Shown here: positions 12,059 through 23,675 of the stretch, in pieces | Numbering within the stretch: position 1 is the stretch's first letter | Layout: each line of letters starts with the position of its first letter | From: Thioclava sp. JE_KL1 | GTDB taxonomy: Bacteria > Pseudomonadota > Alphaproteobacteria > Rhodobacterales > Rhodobacteraceae | NCBI RefSeq assembly: GCF_009296265.1 | Contig: NZ_WBJS01000002.1 | Span: 434,001-498,000 of the forward strand | Reading direction: 5' to 3' | Length of the DNA: 64,000 nt | The notes under the pieces: generated by a model | Databases searched by the model: none | What the model saw: only the letters and a program-made list of their open reading frames with translations | What the model was told of the DNA's origin: nothing | Position numbers and translations under genes: made by a program

Positions 12059-13717
12059 ATGGCCGATCGTTTCCGCCTCACCATGGCCCAGCTCAACCCC
12101 ACCGTGGGCGCGCTGGAGGCCAATGCCGAGAAGGCCTTTGCTGCCTGGGAAGAGGGCAAGCGCGCGGGCGCCGACATGGTCGTGCTGCCCGAGATGTTCC
12201 TGACCGGCTACCAGACGCAGGACCTGATCGCGAAGCCCGCTTTCGTGCGCGACGCGGTCGCCGCGATGGAGGCGCTGGGTGCGCGGATCACCGACGGCCC
12301 GGCGCTGGGCATCGGCGGGCCCTACTGGACCGAGCAGGGGCAGTATAACGCCTATTGGGTCTGGAAGGACGGCGCGCTGGTCGCGCGGATGCTCAAGCAC
12401 GATCTGCCGCATCACGGGATTTTCGACGAGTATCGCATCTACGATACCGGTCAGATCTCGGGGCCCTATGCGGTCAACGGGGTGCGGGTCGGCACTCCGA
12501 TCTGCGAAGATGCGTGGCACCCGGATGTGGCCGAGACGCTGGCCGAGACCGGGGCCGAGATCCTGATCGTGCCGAACGGTTCGCCCTATCACCGGGGCAA
12601 GCTCGACGTGCGGATGACCCATATGGTCGCGCGCGTGGTCGAGACGGGGCTGCCGCTGGCTTATCTCAATTCGGTCGGTGGGCAGGACGATCAGGTCTTC
12701 GACGGGGCGAGCTTCGTGCTGAACCGTCACGGCCAACTGGCCGCGCAATTCGCGCCTTTCGACGAGATCATCGACCATGTCGATTTCGAGCGCGACGGCG
12801 AAGGCTGGGCCTGCATCGCGGGCCGTGATGATCCGCAGCCCTCGGAATGGGAGCAGGATTACCGCGCGATGGTCGAAAGCCTTGGCGATTACCTGCGCAA
12901 GTCGGGCTTCTCCAAGGTCGTGCTCGGCCTGTCGGGCGGGATCGACTCCGCGCTGGTCGCGACGATCGCGGCGGATGCGCTGGGGCCGGAGGCGGTGCAT
13001 TGCGTGATGCTGCCCTCGGAATACACTTCGCAGGGCTCGCTCGATCACGCGGCCGATCTGGCAAAGCGGCAGGGGATGCGGCTCGATACGGTGCGGATCG
13101 ACGGTGCGCGCGATGCGGTCTCGGATGCGCTCGCCCATCTGATGGAGGGCACCGAGCCCGACGTGACCGAGGAAAACATCCAGTCGCGCCTGCGCGGTGT
13201 GATGCTGATGGCTCTGTCGAACAAGTTCGGCGAGATGCTTCTAACCACCGGCAACAAGTCCGAGATGGCCGTGGGCTATGCCACGATCTATGGCGACATG
13301 GCGGGCGGTTACAATCCGATCAAGGATCTCTACAAGACCCGCGTTTTCGAGACGTGCCGCTGGCGCAACGCCAATTACCGCGACTGGATGAAGGGTCCGG
13401 AAGGCGAGGTGATCCCGCGCGAGATCATCGACAAGCCGCCCTCGGCAGAGCTACGGCCCGACCAGAAGGACGAGGACAGCCTGCCACCCTATCCGGTGCT
13501 CGACGGTATTCTCGAGGGGCTGGTGGAGCGCGATGCTTCGGTCGCCGATCTCGTGGCCGAGGGCTACGAGCGCGAGACGATCAAGAAGGTCGAGCATCTG
13601 CTCTATATCTCGGAATGGAAGCGCCACCAGTCCGCGCCGGGCACGCGCCTGTCGAGCAAGGCGTTCTGGCTGGATCGCCGTTATCCGATCGTCAATCGCT
13701 GGCGCGATCACGGCTGA
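12059..13717 (+). CDS. nadE: Glutamine-dependent NAD+ synthetase
   Basis: A 552-residue two-domain enzyme converting nicotinate adenine dinucleotide to NAD+ with ATP and glutamine-derived ammonia. The N-terminal nitrilase-type glutaminase shows Glu in VLPEMFLTGY, Lys in LKHDLPHHG and Cys in GTPICEDAW. The C-terminal synthetase has the P-loop GLSGGIDSALV and the TTGNKSEMAVGYATIYGDM signature. The ATG at 12059 was chosen because the protein then begins MADRFRLTMAQLNPTVG as in the family; the open frame extends about 32 codons upstream without family sequence. Confidence 0.96.
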   Translation: MADRFRLTMAQLNPTVGALEANAEKAFAAWEEGKRAGADMVVLPEMFLTGYQTQDLIAKPAFVRDAVAAMEALGARITDGPALGIGGPYWTEQGQYNAYWVWKDGALVARMLKHDLPHHGIFDEYRIYDTGQISGPYAVNGVRVGTPICEDAWHPDVAETLAETGAEILIVPNGSPYHRGKLDVRMTHMVARVVETGLPLAYLNSVGGQDDQVFDGASFVLNRHGQLAAQFAPFDEIIDHVDFERDGEGWACIAGRDDPQPSEWEQDYRAMVESLGDYLRKSGFSKVVLGLSGGIDSALVATIAADALGPEAVHCVMLPSEYTSQGSLDHAADLAKRQGMRLDTVRIDGARDAVSDALAHLMEGTEPDVTEENIQSRLRGVMLMALSNKFGEMLLTTGNKSEMAVGYATIYGDMAGGYNPIKDLYKTRVFETCRWRNANYRDWMKGPEGEVIPREIIDKPPSAELRPDQKDEDSLPPYPVLDGILEGLVERDASVADLVAEGYERETIKKVEHLLYISEWKRHQSAPGTRLSSKAFWLDRRYPIVNRWRDHG

Positions 13718-13738
13718 GAGCGGCGTTCGCGCTGCCGC

Positions 13739-14410
13739 TCAGTCTGCGTCGCTCCACGTCAGGCGGGCGACGCGCGGCCGGGTGACGATGAAATTGTCGA
13801 ACGAAATCGCATCGCGGAAGCCGACGAAATGCTTGGTCGGATCTTTCCCGATTGACGTCAGATAGGCTTTATAGGCTTCCGACAGCTTGAAGGGGAGATC
13901 ATAGGCGTAGGACGTCTCCACGATCAGCGCCTGGTCGCCCGCCGCGAGGACCGGAATGCGGTCCGCCTCGAGATCGAGCGCCTCCTGCGTGTACTTTTGC
14001 GCCAGGCCGGTCGCAAAGGAATCGTCCAGCTTCACCTTTTTTGCGTCGCTGCCTTCGGTGGGATCGTTGCAGGCGTGGTTCAAATCCTGCGGATCGTCCC
14101 AGCAACTCACCAAGGTCACACGCATCCAGCTGCGCGAAGGGTCGCCGTTGCCGGTCGCAAAATCGTAGACCTGCTTGATGCCTGCGACGAATTTCGGGCC
14201 GATTGGATCCCGTTCGCGCGAGATCAGGTCCGAGACCGTTACATTGGCCCGTGTCGCGGCACCGCGAATTTTGAATACGTCATACATTTCGATCGACAGG
14301 ATCAGCCACCCCGACAGCATGATGAAGGCCATCAGCCCTTCGATCGGGATGGATCCGGTCTCGTCGTCGCGGAAGCGGCGGAACACATTGCGCATCTTTG
14401 CCATGACCAT
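13739..14410 (-). CDS. TadE/TadG-like pilus-associated membrane protein
   Basis: A 223-residue protein with a cytoplasmic basic start, a short acidic motif (DDETGSIPIEG) and one membrane helix (about 25-45), then an extracytoplasmic region with three Cys. The DxxGS-xxE pattern before the helix is the TadE-like prepilin start, used for pseudopilin assembly in Tad systems. No tad secretion genes are nearby. It is third in a three-gene run; the spacing to the previous stop is 3 bases. The exact family name (TadE, TadF or TadG-like) is uncertain. Confidence 0.75.
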   Translation of the reverse strand: MVMAKMRNVFRRFRDDETGSIPIEGLMAFIMLSGWLILSIEMYDVFKIRGAATRANVTVSDLISRERDPIGPKFVAGIKQVYDFATGNGDPSRSWMRVTLVSCWDDPQDLNHACNDPTEGSDAKKVKLDDSFATGLAQKYTQEALDLEADRIPVLAAGDQALIVETSYAYDLPFKLSEAYKAYLTSIGKDPTKHFVGFRDAISFDNFIVTRPRVARLTWSDAD

Positions 14411-14413
14411 CGC

Positions 14414-14998
14414 TCAGGTCCCTCCTGCAGCAGAGGCGACCGCCGGTTCGATCACGATCGCGGTCGTTGCCACCAAGGCGTAATCGCCATCCGCGCCCAC
14501 CGGCGATGCTTCGAGGAAGGCTTGTGCAATGAAATCTTCCAGCAGCATCGGCTTTTCGCGCAGGCAGACCCGCACGAGGATCAGTTGATCCGGGGCGGCG
14601 GATTCCAGCGTGCCGGAGGGCGGAGGCTTGGTCACGTCCGAGAAATCCTCGCAGCGCACCGGGTGATTGGCGATCGAGGAGGTCCAGTTCGTCTTGTCGA
14701 CCTGGAACATCTCAACCGAAACCCGGTTCATGCAGGTGTTCCCGAAGAAGCCCGCCTGTTTGCAGATTTCGTGGCGCAGCGTTTTCTCGTCGATGCTGGA
14801 GTAATTCCCGATACGGATAATCCGGCTCGTGGCTTCGGTCGCGCGGGTCAGCAGGGTCTGCTTGATGAAGATCACGCCCAGCTCGATGCCGGCGAACATG
14901 AAGAAGATCAGGAACACGATCCAGAGCAGGGCGGGGATCGTCACCGCCCCGTCCTCCGCCCTCAGGAAGGCTCGTTTATGTGTCAGCCTCAGTGCCAT
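14414..14998 (-). CDS. TadE-family pseudopilin-like protein
   Basis: A 194-residue protein starting with basic residues, the motif EDGAVTIPALLW and a single long membrane helix (about 20-45), followed by a Cys-containing exported domain (CKQAG, CMNRV, VRCED). This is the layout of TadE-like domain proteins of Tad pili. The gene lies 16 bases after the vWA-containing TadG-like gene, so all three are probably co-transcribed. Confidence 0.8.
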   Translation of the reverse strand: MALRLTHKRAFLRAEDGAVTIPALLWIVFLIFFMFAGIELGVIFIKQTLLTRATEATSRIIRIGNYSSIDEKTLRHEICKQAGFFGNTCMNRVSVEMFQVDKTNWTSSIANHPVRCEDFSDVTKPPPSGTLESAAPDQLILVRVCLREKPMLLEDFIAQAFLEASPVGADGDYALVATTAIVIEPAVASAAGGT

Positions 14999-15014
14999 GC
15001 TCTGCGCTCTCCGG

Positions 15015-16865
15015 TCAGTTCGTCAGGCGCAGGGTAGAGATCTGCGTCGCGATCGAGGAAAATGCATCCGCGAGATTGGCGGAGTCGACGTCGTACTGAT
15101 AGCTCGGACCCGAACTGCAATCGGCGAGCGCGGTCTTGCCCCTTTGAGGTGCGTCCACGGCCACGGTGAAAACGATGATATCCTTGCTTTTCCCGGCCTT
15201 GCACACGCTCGAGAGGTTGTCGTCCTTGAGCGAGAAGATGTCCTTCGTCGGATCGCTGCCATAATACATCGAGGAGATCGCCATCTCGTCATAGATCGAC
15301 GCCACGGATTCCTCCGGGTCTAGGCGCTGGCGCGGCGGCAGAAGGAAGGTCTGGATCACATATTGCAGCGTCCATCCCTTGCTCCAGACGGTGCGCCAGT
15401 CGATCGCATGCAGGTCACGCGGCTCGAATTGGTACTCGTAGTGCGAATCCTTGTAGCAACGCTCGCGGCCCCGCCAATCCGTGTAGCACTTGGTTTCATA
15501 GACTTTCGTCGCGACGGTCTCGCCGATCTCTTCGGGGGCATACCAGTTGCGATCGGCGAAGGAGTAATAGGGCTTCTCGCCCTGATCAGCGCGGTCTTGC
15601 GAGAACCAGTACATTTTCGACATCGTCGTGCTGTCGTCATTGAACGCCGTCGAACTGTCGATCGAGAACAAACCGGAATCGCCTGTCCGGTACTGCATCC
15701 GCATCGAGAAGGTGCGCGTGTTCTGACCGTCGGTCATCAGGATCATCACTTTCATCGAGCGTTCATCGATGCTCTGACCGGTTGCCGGATAGGGCAGGGG
15801 GCGGTCATCCACATCGGCGGAGATCGTTCCGTTCTCGACCAGAGCAGCGGCGACCGGTTTGGCCGAAGGGTCGAGCAGCGCGAAGCCCCAGCGGGCGCCG
15901 ATGTCGATCGCGGTATCGCCACCTGCACGCAGCGCCGCGATCTTGTTCACGACGTCGTTCTGGTTGTCCTCGAAGGCCATCACGTCGGAATAGCTGTGCT
16001 CGTAGCAGTTCTCGGAGGATTCCGAGAGTGTTTTGTACACACCGTAGCCTTGACCGACGAGATCATAGCTCCAGCCATACATGGTGCGCTGTAGGCCAGT
16101 GGTGGGCAGGCTTACGCTGTTGAACCCCTGAAGCTGCACGTCGGCGCAGGTGTTGTAGCTGTGATCGGTCGAAAGGTTGTAGGCCGCGGCCAGATCCGGC
16201 CCGAGCGAGACCTGCTGGTTGTAGGGCACGATCGAGATCGAAAGGCGACCGGCCGGCGCGCCCGGAGGCTGAACGTTGTCGAACATCTTGTTGGTGAAAT
16301 TCGTCGCGGCATCGCGCAGCGAGGCGATCTTCGTCTCGCCATAGTAGGAGCCGGAATCCGTCTGGCCCATGGAGCCGGAGACGTCGAGCACCATCGAGAT
16401 TTCGACATTGCCGATCGATTCCTCGGCTTTGGCTGCGGTGTTGGAGCGGAAGGAATCGACGCCGAAGCCGATCAGGTCACCGAAGATCGTGGGCATGTCA
16501 TCCTGCGCGGTCATCGATACGCGGCGGTATTCCTTCTGCGCGCCCTCTTCGACCACGGGCTCGATATTGAGATAGTCGAGTCCACTGGTGGAGAGGTAGT
16601 CTTTCGCCACGGTCGCGGGATCGAGCGTTTGATCCAGATTGGCCGCGGCGAGCGCGGCTCGGTCGAGCGAACTTTGGATAAGCGTACGGCGTTCGTCTTG
16701 GCGGACGAAATCAATCGCAATGCCGCCAATGACCATCAGCACGATCAAAACCTGCAGGCTGAAGATGAAAACCGCTCCATCCTCGTCCTGCGCGAACCGC
16801 CCCATTCGGGCGCGCGCGGCTTCGATACGGCGTGCCAAGCCGTTTTGTTCGGTTTTGTCCCTCAT
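15015..16865 (-). CDS. TadG-like protein with von Willebrand A domain
   Basis: A 616-residue envelope protein. The N-terminus has EDGAVFIFSLQVLIVLMVIGG, the membrane-anchored Tad start motif (about 30-55), followed by VRQDERRTLIQSSLDRAALAA typical of TadG. A vWA domain begins EISMVLDVSGSM (about 155), keeping the DxSxS metal site, with ILMTDGQNT further on. Many aromatic residues and Cys pairs (CYTDWRGRERCYKDS) sit in the second half. Such proteins anchor or regulate Tad pili or act in adhesion. First gene of the trio. Confidence 0.85.
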   Translation of the reverse strand: MRDKTEQNGLARRIEAARARMGRFAQDEDGAVFIFSLQVLIVLMVIGGIAIDFVRQDERRTLIQSSLDRAALAAANLDQTLDPATVAKDYLSTSGLDYLNIEPVVEEGAQKEYRRVSMTAQDDMPTIFGDLIGFGVDSFRSNTAAKAEESIGNVEISMVLDVSGSMGQTDSGSYYGETKIASLRDAATNFTNKMFDNVQPPGAPAGRLSISIVPYNQQVSLGPDLAAAYNLSTDHSYNTCADVQLQGFNSVSLPTTGLQRTMYGWSYDLVGQGYGVYKTLSESSENCYEHSYSDVMAFEDNQNDVVNKIAALRAGGDTAIDIGARWGFALLDPSAKPVAAALVENGTISADVDDRPLPYPATGQSIDERSMKVMILMTDGQNTRTFSMRMQYRTGDSGLFSIDSSTAFNDDSTTMSKMYWFSQDRADQGEKPYYSFADRNWYAPEEIGETVATKVYETKCYTDWRGRERCYKDSHYEYQFEPRDLHAIDWRTVWSKGWTLQYVIQTFLLPPRQRLDPEESVASIYDEMAISSMYYGSDPTKDIFSLKDDNLSSVCKAGKSKDIIVFTVAVDAPQRGKTALADCSSGPSYQYDVDSANLADAFSSIATQISTLRLTN

Positions 16866-17241
16866 CCCCGACCTCCTTCTCCTTGTCCCATGGCCTCGCC
16901 GCCAGCGGAGAAAACTCGTAAAAAATCACCGGATGAAACTGCATAATTCCTGAGGCGAAATTAAGGCAAAAGAGTGTCTAACTTCATGGAATTGTTGTGC
17001 TTTAAATGTGGAATGCCGCAGTGGGTGTGAGATAGTTTCCCAATCGGCTACCAATCTGAGGGGCTTCTGACGCTGGGCGCCGTCTTGGAGACTGAGTCGT
17101 TTAAACTAGGTTAACTCGCCTCGAGGGGCGGATTTCTCACCCGCGGCTGACGCGAAGTTCTCGGCGCGCGCGAGGCCGAAAGCTGTGGGTAGCTCAGCGG
17201 GTCCTCTCGACTCTGCCGCACATGGAGACAATATAGAGAGC
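16866..17241 (+). other. Divergent intergenic region between TadG-like gene and dnaG
   Basis: This 376-base gap is AT-richer in 16900-17010. A weak minus-strand promoter candidate for the TadG-like gene is TTGCCT (16969-16964), 18 bases, TATGCA (16945-16940). For dnaG I see no convincing promoter; GTTTAAACTAGGTTAAC (17098-17114) is the only AT-rich patch near it. No small gene or RNA recognised. Confidence 0.35.
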
Positions 17242-19221
17242 ATGAGCCTGCCACCCGGATTTCTCGACGAATTGCGCAGCCGTTCCTCGATCGCTCAGGT
17301 CGTGGGGCGCAAGGTCATTTGGGACATGCGCAAGTCGAACCAGGCCAAGGGCGACATGTGGGCGCCGTGCCCCTTCCATCAGGAAAAATCGGCCTCGTTC
17401 CATGTCGATGACCGCAAGGGCTATTACTATTGCTTCGGCTGCCACGCGAAGGGCGACGCGCTGAGCTTCGTGCGCGAGACCGAGAATGTCAGCTTCATGG
17501 AGGCGGTGGAAATCCTCGCCCGTGAGGCCGGAATGCAGATGCCCGCGCGCGATCCGATGGCGCAGGAGAAGGCCGATCTGCGCACCGAGCTGGCCAATGT
17601 GATGGAAGAGGCGGTGAAGTATTTCCGCCTCCATCTGAACACGCAGGCCGGGAGCGCCGCGCGCGACTATCTGGCCGGGCGCAGCCTGAACAAACCCGCC
17701 GTGGACCGCTTCGAGATCGGCTTTGCCCCGCCCGGCTGGCAGGGGCTGCGCGATGCGCTCAAGGCGAAGGGGATTTCCGACGAGCTGATCAAGGGCGCGG
17801 GGCTTGCGAAGGACAGCCAGAAGGGGCGCGAACCCTTCGACGTCTTCCGCAACCGTATCATTTTCCCGATCCGCGATCCGCGCGGGCGCTGCATCGCCTT
17901 CGGCGGGCGGGCGATGGATCCGAACGATCCGGCGAAATATCTCAACTCGCCCGAGACCGCGCTCTTCGACAAGGGGCGCTCGCTCTATAACCATGGCCCC
18001 GCGCGCGAAGCCTGCGGCAAGGGTGCGCCGCTTGTGGTCTGCGAAGGCTATATGGATGTGATTGCCATGGTCGAAGGCGGCTTCGGCGGGGCGGTCGCAC
18101 CTCTGGGCACCGCGATCACCGAAGATCAGCTGCGCCTGATGTGGCGCATCCATGACGAGCCGATCATCGCGCTCGATGGCGATACGGCGGGTCTGCGCGC
18201 GGCGCTGCGGGTGATCGATCTCGCGCTGCCGCTGCTGGAGGCGGGGAAGGGCGTGCGTTTCGCGATCATGCCGCCGGGGCTCGACCCGGATGACGTGATC
18301 CGCAAGCAGGGCCGCGATGCGATGGAGACGATCCTCGCCGAGGCAAAGCCGATGGTCTCGCTGCTGTGGCAACGCGAGACCGAGGGGAAAGTCTTCGACA
18401 GTCCCGAGCGCCGGGCGGCCTTGGACAAGAGCCTGCGCGCCGCGATTGCGCGCATTCAGGATCCCTCGATTCGCGGCCATTACGGGGACGAGATCAAACG
18501 CCTGCGCTGGGAGCTGTTCGGCACCGGTCCGCAGGCTGGCCCACAGGGCGGCGCGCAAGGATCCCGCGGGGGCTTCACGCCGGGCGGTTTCGGCCCCGGC
18601 GGCAAGCGCGGCAAGGGCCGCTTCGGTGCGCCGCCGCCGGCCTTGCCCGAGACGCGCTCCTCGCTTCTGGCGACCGCGCCGAGCGACGTGGCCGAGCATC
18701 TGCGCGAAGCGATGATCCTCGGCATCTGCGTCACCCACCCGGCGCTGATCGCCGAATTCGAGGCGGAACTGGAGGCCGTGCCGCTGCGCGATGCAACGCA
18801 TGATCAGCTGCGCCACCGGATGCTCGCCCATGTCGCCGCGCCCGCCCCGGAAATCGCGAAAAACCTTTACGCAGAAATGGCGACCGACCTTGAAAAACTG
18901 TTGAACCTGCCCCATTTGCGCTCTGCGCCTCCGGTTCGCAACGCTGAGAACCTCGATTTGGCGCGGATGTGCCTGACCGAGGAACTGGCTAAGCTGGACG
19001 CCGCTCGCGCCGTGCGCGAAGAGGTCGCCGATGCGATGGAGGATCTGGCGGGGCTTGCCGACGAAGGCGTGACATGGCGTCTGGCGCAAGCAGCATCGCT
19101 TCGCCATCGCGCAGAGAGATCGAAACTGGAGGACTCCTCCGATATGGGCGAAGACCAAGCGGCGCTGTCCGCGACGCTTCAGGCCATGATCGACGGAGAA
19201 ATCTGGCGTAAGAAACATTGA
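17242..19221 (+). CDS. dnaG: DNA primase
   Basis: A 659-residue primase synthesising RNA primers at the fork. In order: CHC2 zinc ribbon (CPFH, then CFGC, about residues 41-66), the RNA-polymerase-like catalytic core with TOPRIM motif VCEGYMDVIAM and Asp-rich ALDGDTAGLRA, a Gly/Lys-rich flexible linker (about 445-475) and the C-terminal helical DnaB-binding domain. The start MSLPPGFLDELR fits other alphaproteobacterial DnaG; the frame is open 19 codons upstream. It is followed by rpoD, a remnant of the classical macromolecular synthesis operon without rpsU. Confidence 0.97.
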   Translation: MSLPPGFLDELRSRSSIAQVVGRKVIWDMRKSNQAKGDMWAPCPFHQEKSASFHVDDRKGYYYCFGCHAKGDALSFVRETENVSFMEAVEILAREAGMQMPARDPMAQEKADLRTELANVMEEAVKYFRLHLNTQAGSAARDYLAGRSLNKPAVDRFEIGFAPPGWQGLRDALKAKGISDELIKGAGLAKDSQKGREPFDVFRNRIIFPIRDPRGRCIAFGGRAMDPNDPAKYLNSPETALFDKGRSLYNHGPAREACGKGAPLVVCEGYMDVIAMVEGGFGGAVAPLGTAITEDQLRLMWRIHDEPIIALDGDTAGLRAALRVIDLALPLLEAGKGVRFAIMPPGLDPDDVIRKQGRDAMETILAEAKPMVSLLWQRETEGKVFDSPERRAALDKSLRAAIARIQDPSIRGHYGDEIKRLRWELFGTGPQAGPQGGAQGSRGGFTPGGFGPGGKRGKGRFGAPPPALPETRSSLLATAPSDVAEHLREAMILGICVTHPALIAEFEAELEAVPLRDATHDQLRHRMLAHVAAPAPEIAKNLYAEMATDLEKLLNLPHLRSAPPVRNAENLDLARMCLTEELAKLDAARAVREEVADAMEDLAGLADEGVTWRLAQAASLRHRAERSKLEDSSDMGEDQAALSATLQAMIDGEIWRKKH

Positions 19222-19403
19222 GCCGGATGGCTGCGGGCCAACGGATTACGGAAAAGCGAATTGTTGCGGACACATTCAGAATCAACTTTCTGTCCACAGC
19301 CCTCGCGCCCCTGTGATTCGCCGCCGCGATTCGATACACAGACGAGATATGATTCGCTTTCGTCATAGCTTGAGCCCAACCAAGCCCTGACCGAGGAGCC
19401 CAC

Positions 19404-21419
<2,016 letters not shown>

Positions 21420-21434
21420 TAGCATTCGATCAGG

Positions 21435-21459
21435 ACGCCCCCGGTTTCGGGGGCGTTTT
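21435..21459 (+). terminator. Intrinsic terminator of rpoD
   Basis: CGCCCCC pairs with GGGGGCG around a short loop (21436-21455), followed by TTTT. It lies 16 bases past the rpoD stop. Confidence 0.85.
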
Positions 21460-21482
21460 CATGTCATCCGGGGGAGGGGAGC

Positions 21483-21851
21483 ATGAAAGTCTTCACTACG
21501 TTCGTGGCTGTAGCCCTTCTGGCCGCTGGGTCCGCCAGCGCCGCCGAGCGCGCGCAATTCTACATTCCCGACAAGCCCGCCAAGCTGGTCTATCTCTTCA
21601 CCTGCGAAGGAGAGAGCCAGGAGGCGATCGCCGAGAATTGGGAGAAGGCCAAGGCCGTCTTCGCCAGCGATCATCAGGAAGAGGCTGCGCGTCTGGAGGC
21701 GAAAACCACGGCGCAGCGCGAGTCCGGCCATGCCCCGAGCCAAGAGGCGATCGATGCGCATAACGTCGAATTCAACGCGCATAAAGCCGCGGTCGAAGCC
21801 GATCTTGCTCCGCTGGGCTGCAAGATGAACGGTCTCGTTCACGTGCCGTGA
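21483..21851 (+). CDS. Small exported hypothetical protein
   Basis: A 122-residue protein with a clear signal peptide (MKVFTTFVAVALLAAGSASA), cleaved near residue 20. The mature part is helical, Glu/Ala-rich, with two Cys (FTCEGES and PLGCKM) that could form one periplasmic disulfide. GGGGAGGGG just upstream is a strong ribosome-binding site. I do not recognise the family. It sits alone between the rpoD terminator and a membrane protein gene. Confidence 0.75.
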   Translation: MKVFTTFVAVALLAAGSASAAERAQFYIPDKPAKLVYLFTCEGESQEAIAENWEKAKAVFASDHQEEAARLEAKTTAQRESGHAPSQEAIDAHNVEFNAHKAAVEADLAPLGCKMNGLVHVP

Positions 21852-22040
21852 CGGAGGGCGGTCCGCTTGCATTGCTGCGTCAAGGCGGTGGTTCCTAAGC
21901 CGCATATTTCGCACATTTCTTGAGCATTTCGGGGGGTGGAACGGCTTTTTCGTCCCTCAAGTTGCTGGAAAGTTTGAAATTTCCCTGATCGTGTTATCGT
22001 CACCTTACGGGCAATTGGTGTGTTCGTTGGGGGGAGTTAA

Positions 22041-22760
22041 ATGCGGCTGCGCAATTACGCGCCAGCCCTGCTGAAGCCGTTCAATGACGAGTTAACGCGA
22101 AAGTTTCTGTTCGCTTTGCTTTTCGTGGATGCAGTGCTGCTGGCTATTTTCATCACTTACAACGTTTTGGGGCTCAATCATGGCGACGGGCTGATCGCCG
22201 AACAGTTCTGGCGGTTCGATATCGGTCTCGACCTCAGTTTTTCCGAGAATTTCGGGTTCTTCAAATGGACCGCGATCATGGTGTTCATGCTCGCGTCGTT
22301 CCTGAAAAAGCCGAACGCCACGAGCGTGTTCATATTCGCCGTCTTCGCCATTCTGCTTGCCGATGACAGCAAGCAGTTGCATGAGCATGCGGGCCGTTTT
22401 TTGAGAGAAGGGGTGTTCGGGCAAGTCATCGCCGATCCCCATGCCGCGCAGACGATCGGAGAGCTCGTCTATCTTGCGGGGCAGGGCGTCATCGTGGTCG
22501 CGCTTCTGTGGCTCGCTTATCGCTTCGGATCGCCGGAGCAGCGCCTCTATGTGCTTCGCTTTTCCGCTTCGATCTTCGGTCTCATCATCTGTGGAGTGGG
22601 GTTCGACGCCATCCATAGCGTGTTCGACGGCGCTCCGCTCTCATGGCTTCTCGGCTTGATCGAAGATGGCGGTGAGATCATCTTCGCCTCCATCGCCTGC
22701 GGCTACGGTTTCAGTTACCTGCTCGCGCAGTTCCAGAGTGCCGAGGTTTCCCACGCGTAG
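22041..22760 (+). CDS. Polytopic membrane protein of unknown function
   Basis: A 239-residue protein with about six predicted membrane segments (near 25-45, 75-90, 97-110, 145-165, 180-200, 215-232). Polar residues sit at helix edges in a way suggesting a site rather than plain structure: ADDSKQLHEHAG, GFDAIHSVF and EDGGEIIFAS, so an acid/His metal-binding or proton-linked role is possible, though this is inference. GGGGGGAG precedes the ATG. No family recognised; flanking genes give no functional hint. Confidence 0.7.
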   Translation: MRLRNYAPALLKPFNDELTRKFLFALLFVDAVLLAIFITYNVLGLNHGDGLIAEQFWRFDIGLDLSFSENFGFFKWTAIMVFMLASFLKKPNATSVFIFAVFAILLADDSKQLHEHAGRFLREGVFGQVIADPHAAQTIGELVYLAGQGVIVVALLWLAYRFGSPEQRLYVLRFSASIFGLIICGVGFDAIHSVFDGAPLSWLLGLIEDGGEIIFASIACGYGFSYLLAQFQSAEVSHA

Positions 22761-22854
22761 TGGCGGCCTAATTCGTGTGGCGCGCGTGGGCAAAAGGCGT
22801 TGCCTGTCGTCTTGCGGCGGTCCAAATTGAAGCGACCCAATAACCGGAGATACC

Positions 22855-23178
22855 ATGTTCAAGTTTGCGCCTGCCTTGCTCGCCCCTCTCGTTCTCGCTG
22901 CCTGTCAGGTCGGCACGATGCAATCGGGCACGCCGCGCATGGATCAAGCAGGCACCTGTTTCCTCTATGTGCAGGAAGAGGCAGGCGGCACCTATTCGGT
23001 GGTCTCGGGCGTGGGCGACGGCACGCCGCAACCCAAGGCCATGGTCAAGCGCGGGCTAAGCGGCGCGCAGGCCGATGCGGTGTGGGCGAAAGAGCGCAAG
23101 ATCATGGACATCAACCCCGAATGCCTCGCGATCGTCGCGACGGATCGCTCCGAGGCGCGTCCCGCGCCGAAAAGCTGA
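22855..23178 (+). CDS. Small lipoprotein, hypothetical
   Basis: A 107-residue protein with a lipoprotein signal: hydrophobic start and lipobox LAAC with Cys at 17. The mature domain has two more Cys (GTCFLY, PECLAI) and reads like a small envelope domain. Its stop overlaps the ATG of the YjbQ gene (TGATG), so the two are probably co-translated. Family not recognised. Confidence 0.75.
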   Translation: MFKFAPALLAPLVLAACQVGTMQSGTPRMDQAGTCFLYVQEEAGGTYSVVSGVGDGTPQPKAMVKRGLSGAQADAVWAKERKIMDINPECLAIVATDRSEARPAPKS

Positions 23179-23594
23179 TGCATCGCCGCTTCGAGATCGC
23201 AACATCGGGCCCCGGTCTTTACGAATTCACGCGTGACGTGGCGGCTTGGGTCGCGGGCGCCGATGCGGAGGAGGCGTTGCTCACGCTGTTCATCCGTCAC
23301 ACCTCGGCCAGTCTCGCGATCCAGGAAAATGCCGACCCGGAAGTGCGCTCCGATCTGAAGGAATTCTTCCATCGGCTCGTGCCGCCCACGACCGATCCCA
23401 GCATGTCCTACCTGACCCATACCTATGAGGGGCCGGACGACATGCCGGCCCATATCAAATCGGCGCTTTTGCCGGTCAGCTTGCAGATTCCTGTCATTTC
23501 GGGGCGTATGGTGCTCGGAACGTGGCAAGGAATTTACCTTTTCGAACATCGCAGCCGCGCGCATCGCCGCGAGGTCGTGGCGCTTCTGCGCTGA
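23178..23594 (+). CDS. YjbQ/UPF0047 family protein
   Basis: A 138-residue protein matching the YjbQ family: FIRHTSASLAIQENADPEV, DPSMSYLTHTYEGPDDMPAHIK, and the end LGTWQGIYLFEHR. The conserved His residues (RHTS, THTYEG, PAHI) line a putative metal site. Members have been linked to thiamin phosphate synthase-like activity, but the true role is unsettled. The ATG at 23178 was chosen because family sequence begins there (MHRRFEIATSG); the frame is open far upstream. Confidence 0.9.
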   Translation: MHRRFEIATSGPGLYEFTRDVAAWVAGADAEEALLTLFIRHTSASLAIQENADPEVRSDLKEFFHRLVPPTTDPSMSYLTHTYEGPDDMPAHIKSALLPVSLQIPVISGRMVLGTWQGIYLFEHRSRAHRREVVALLR

Positions 23595-23675
23595 GTCTCA
23601 TTCGCCACAGGCAGCCGCCACATCTGGGGTCGAAAGATTTTTCCTACCCAAACCATCGACGCTAGGCTAAGGTCT

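Noticed and set aside
19222-19403. Heat-shock type promoter for rpoD
   Set aside because: CTTGAG is present near 19369 but no matching -10 lies at a suitable distance.
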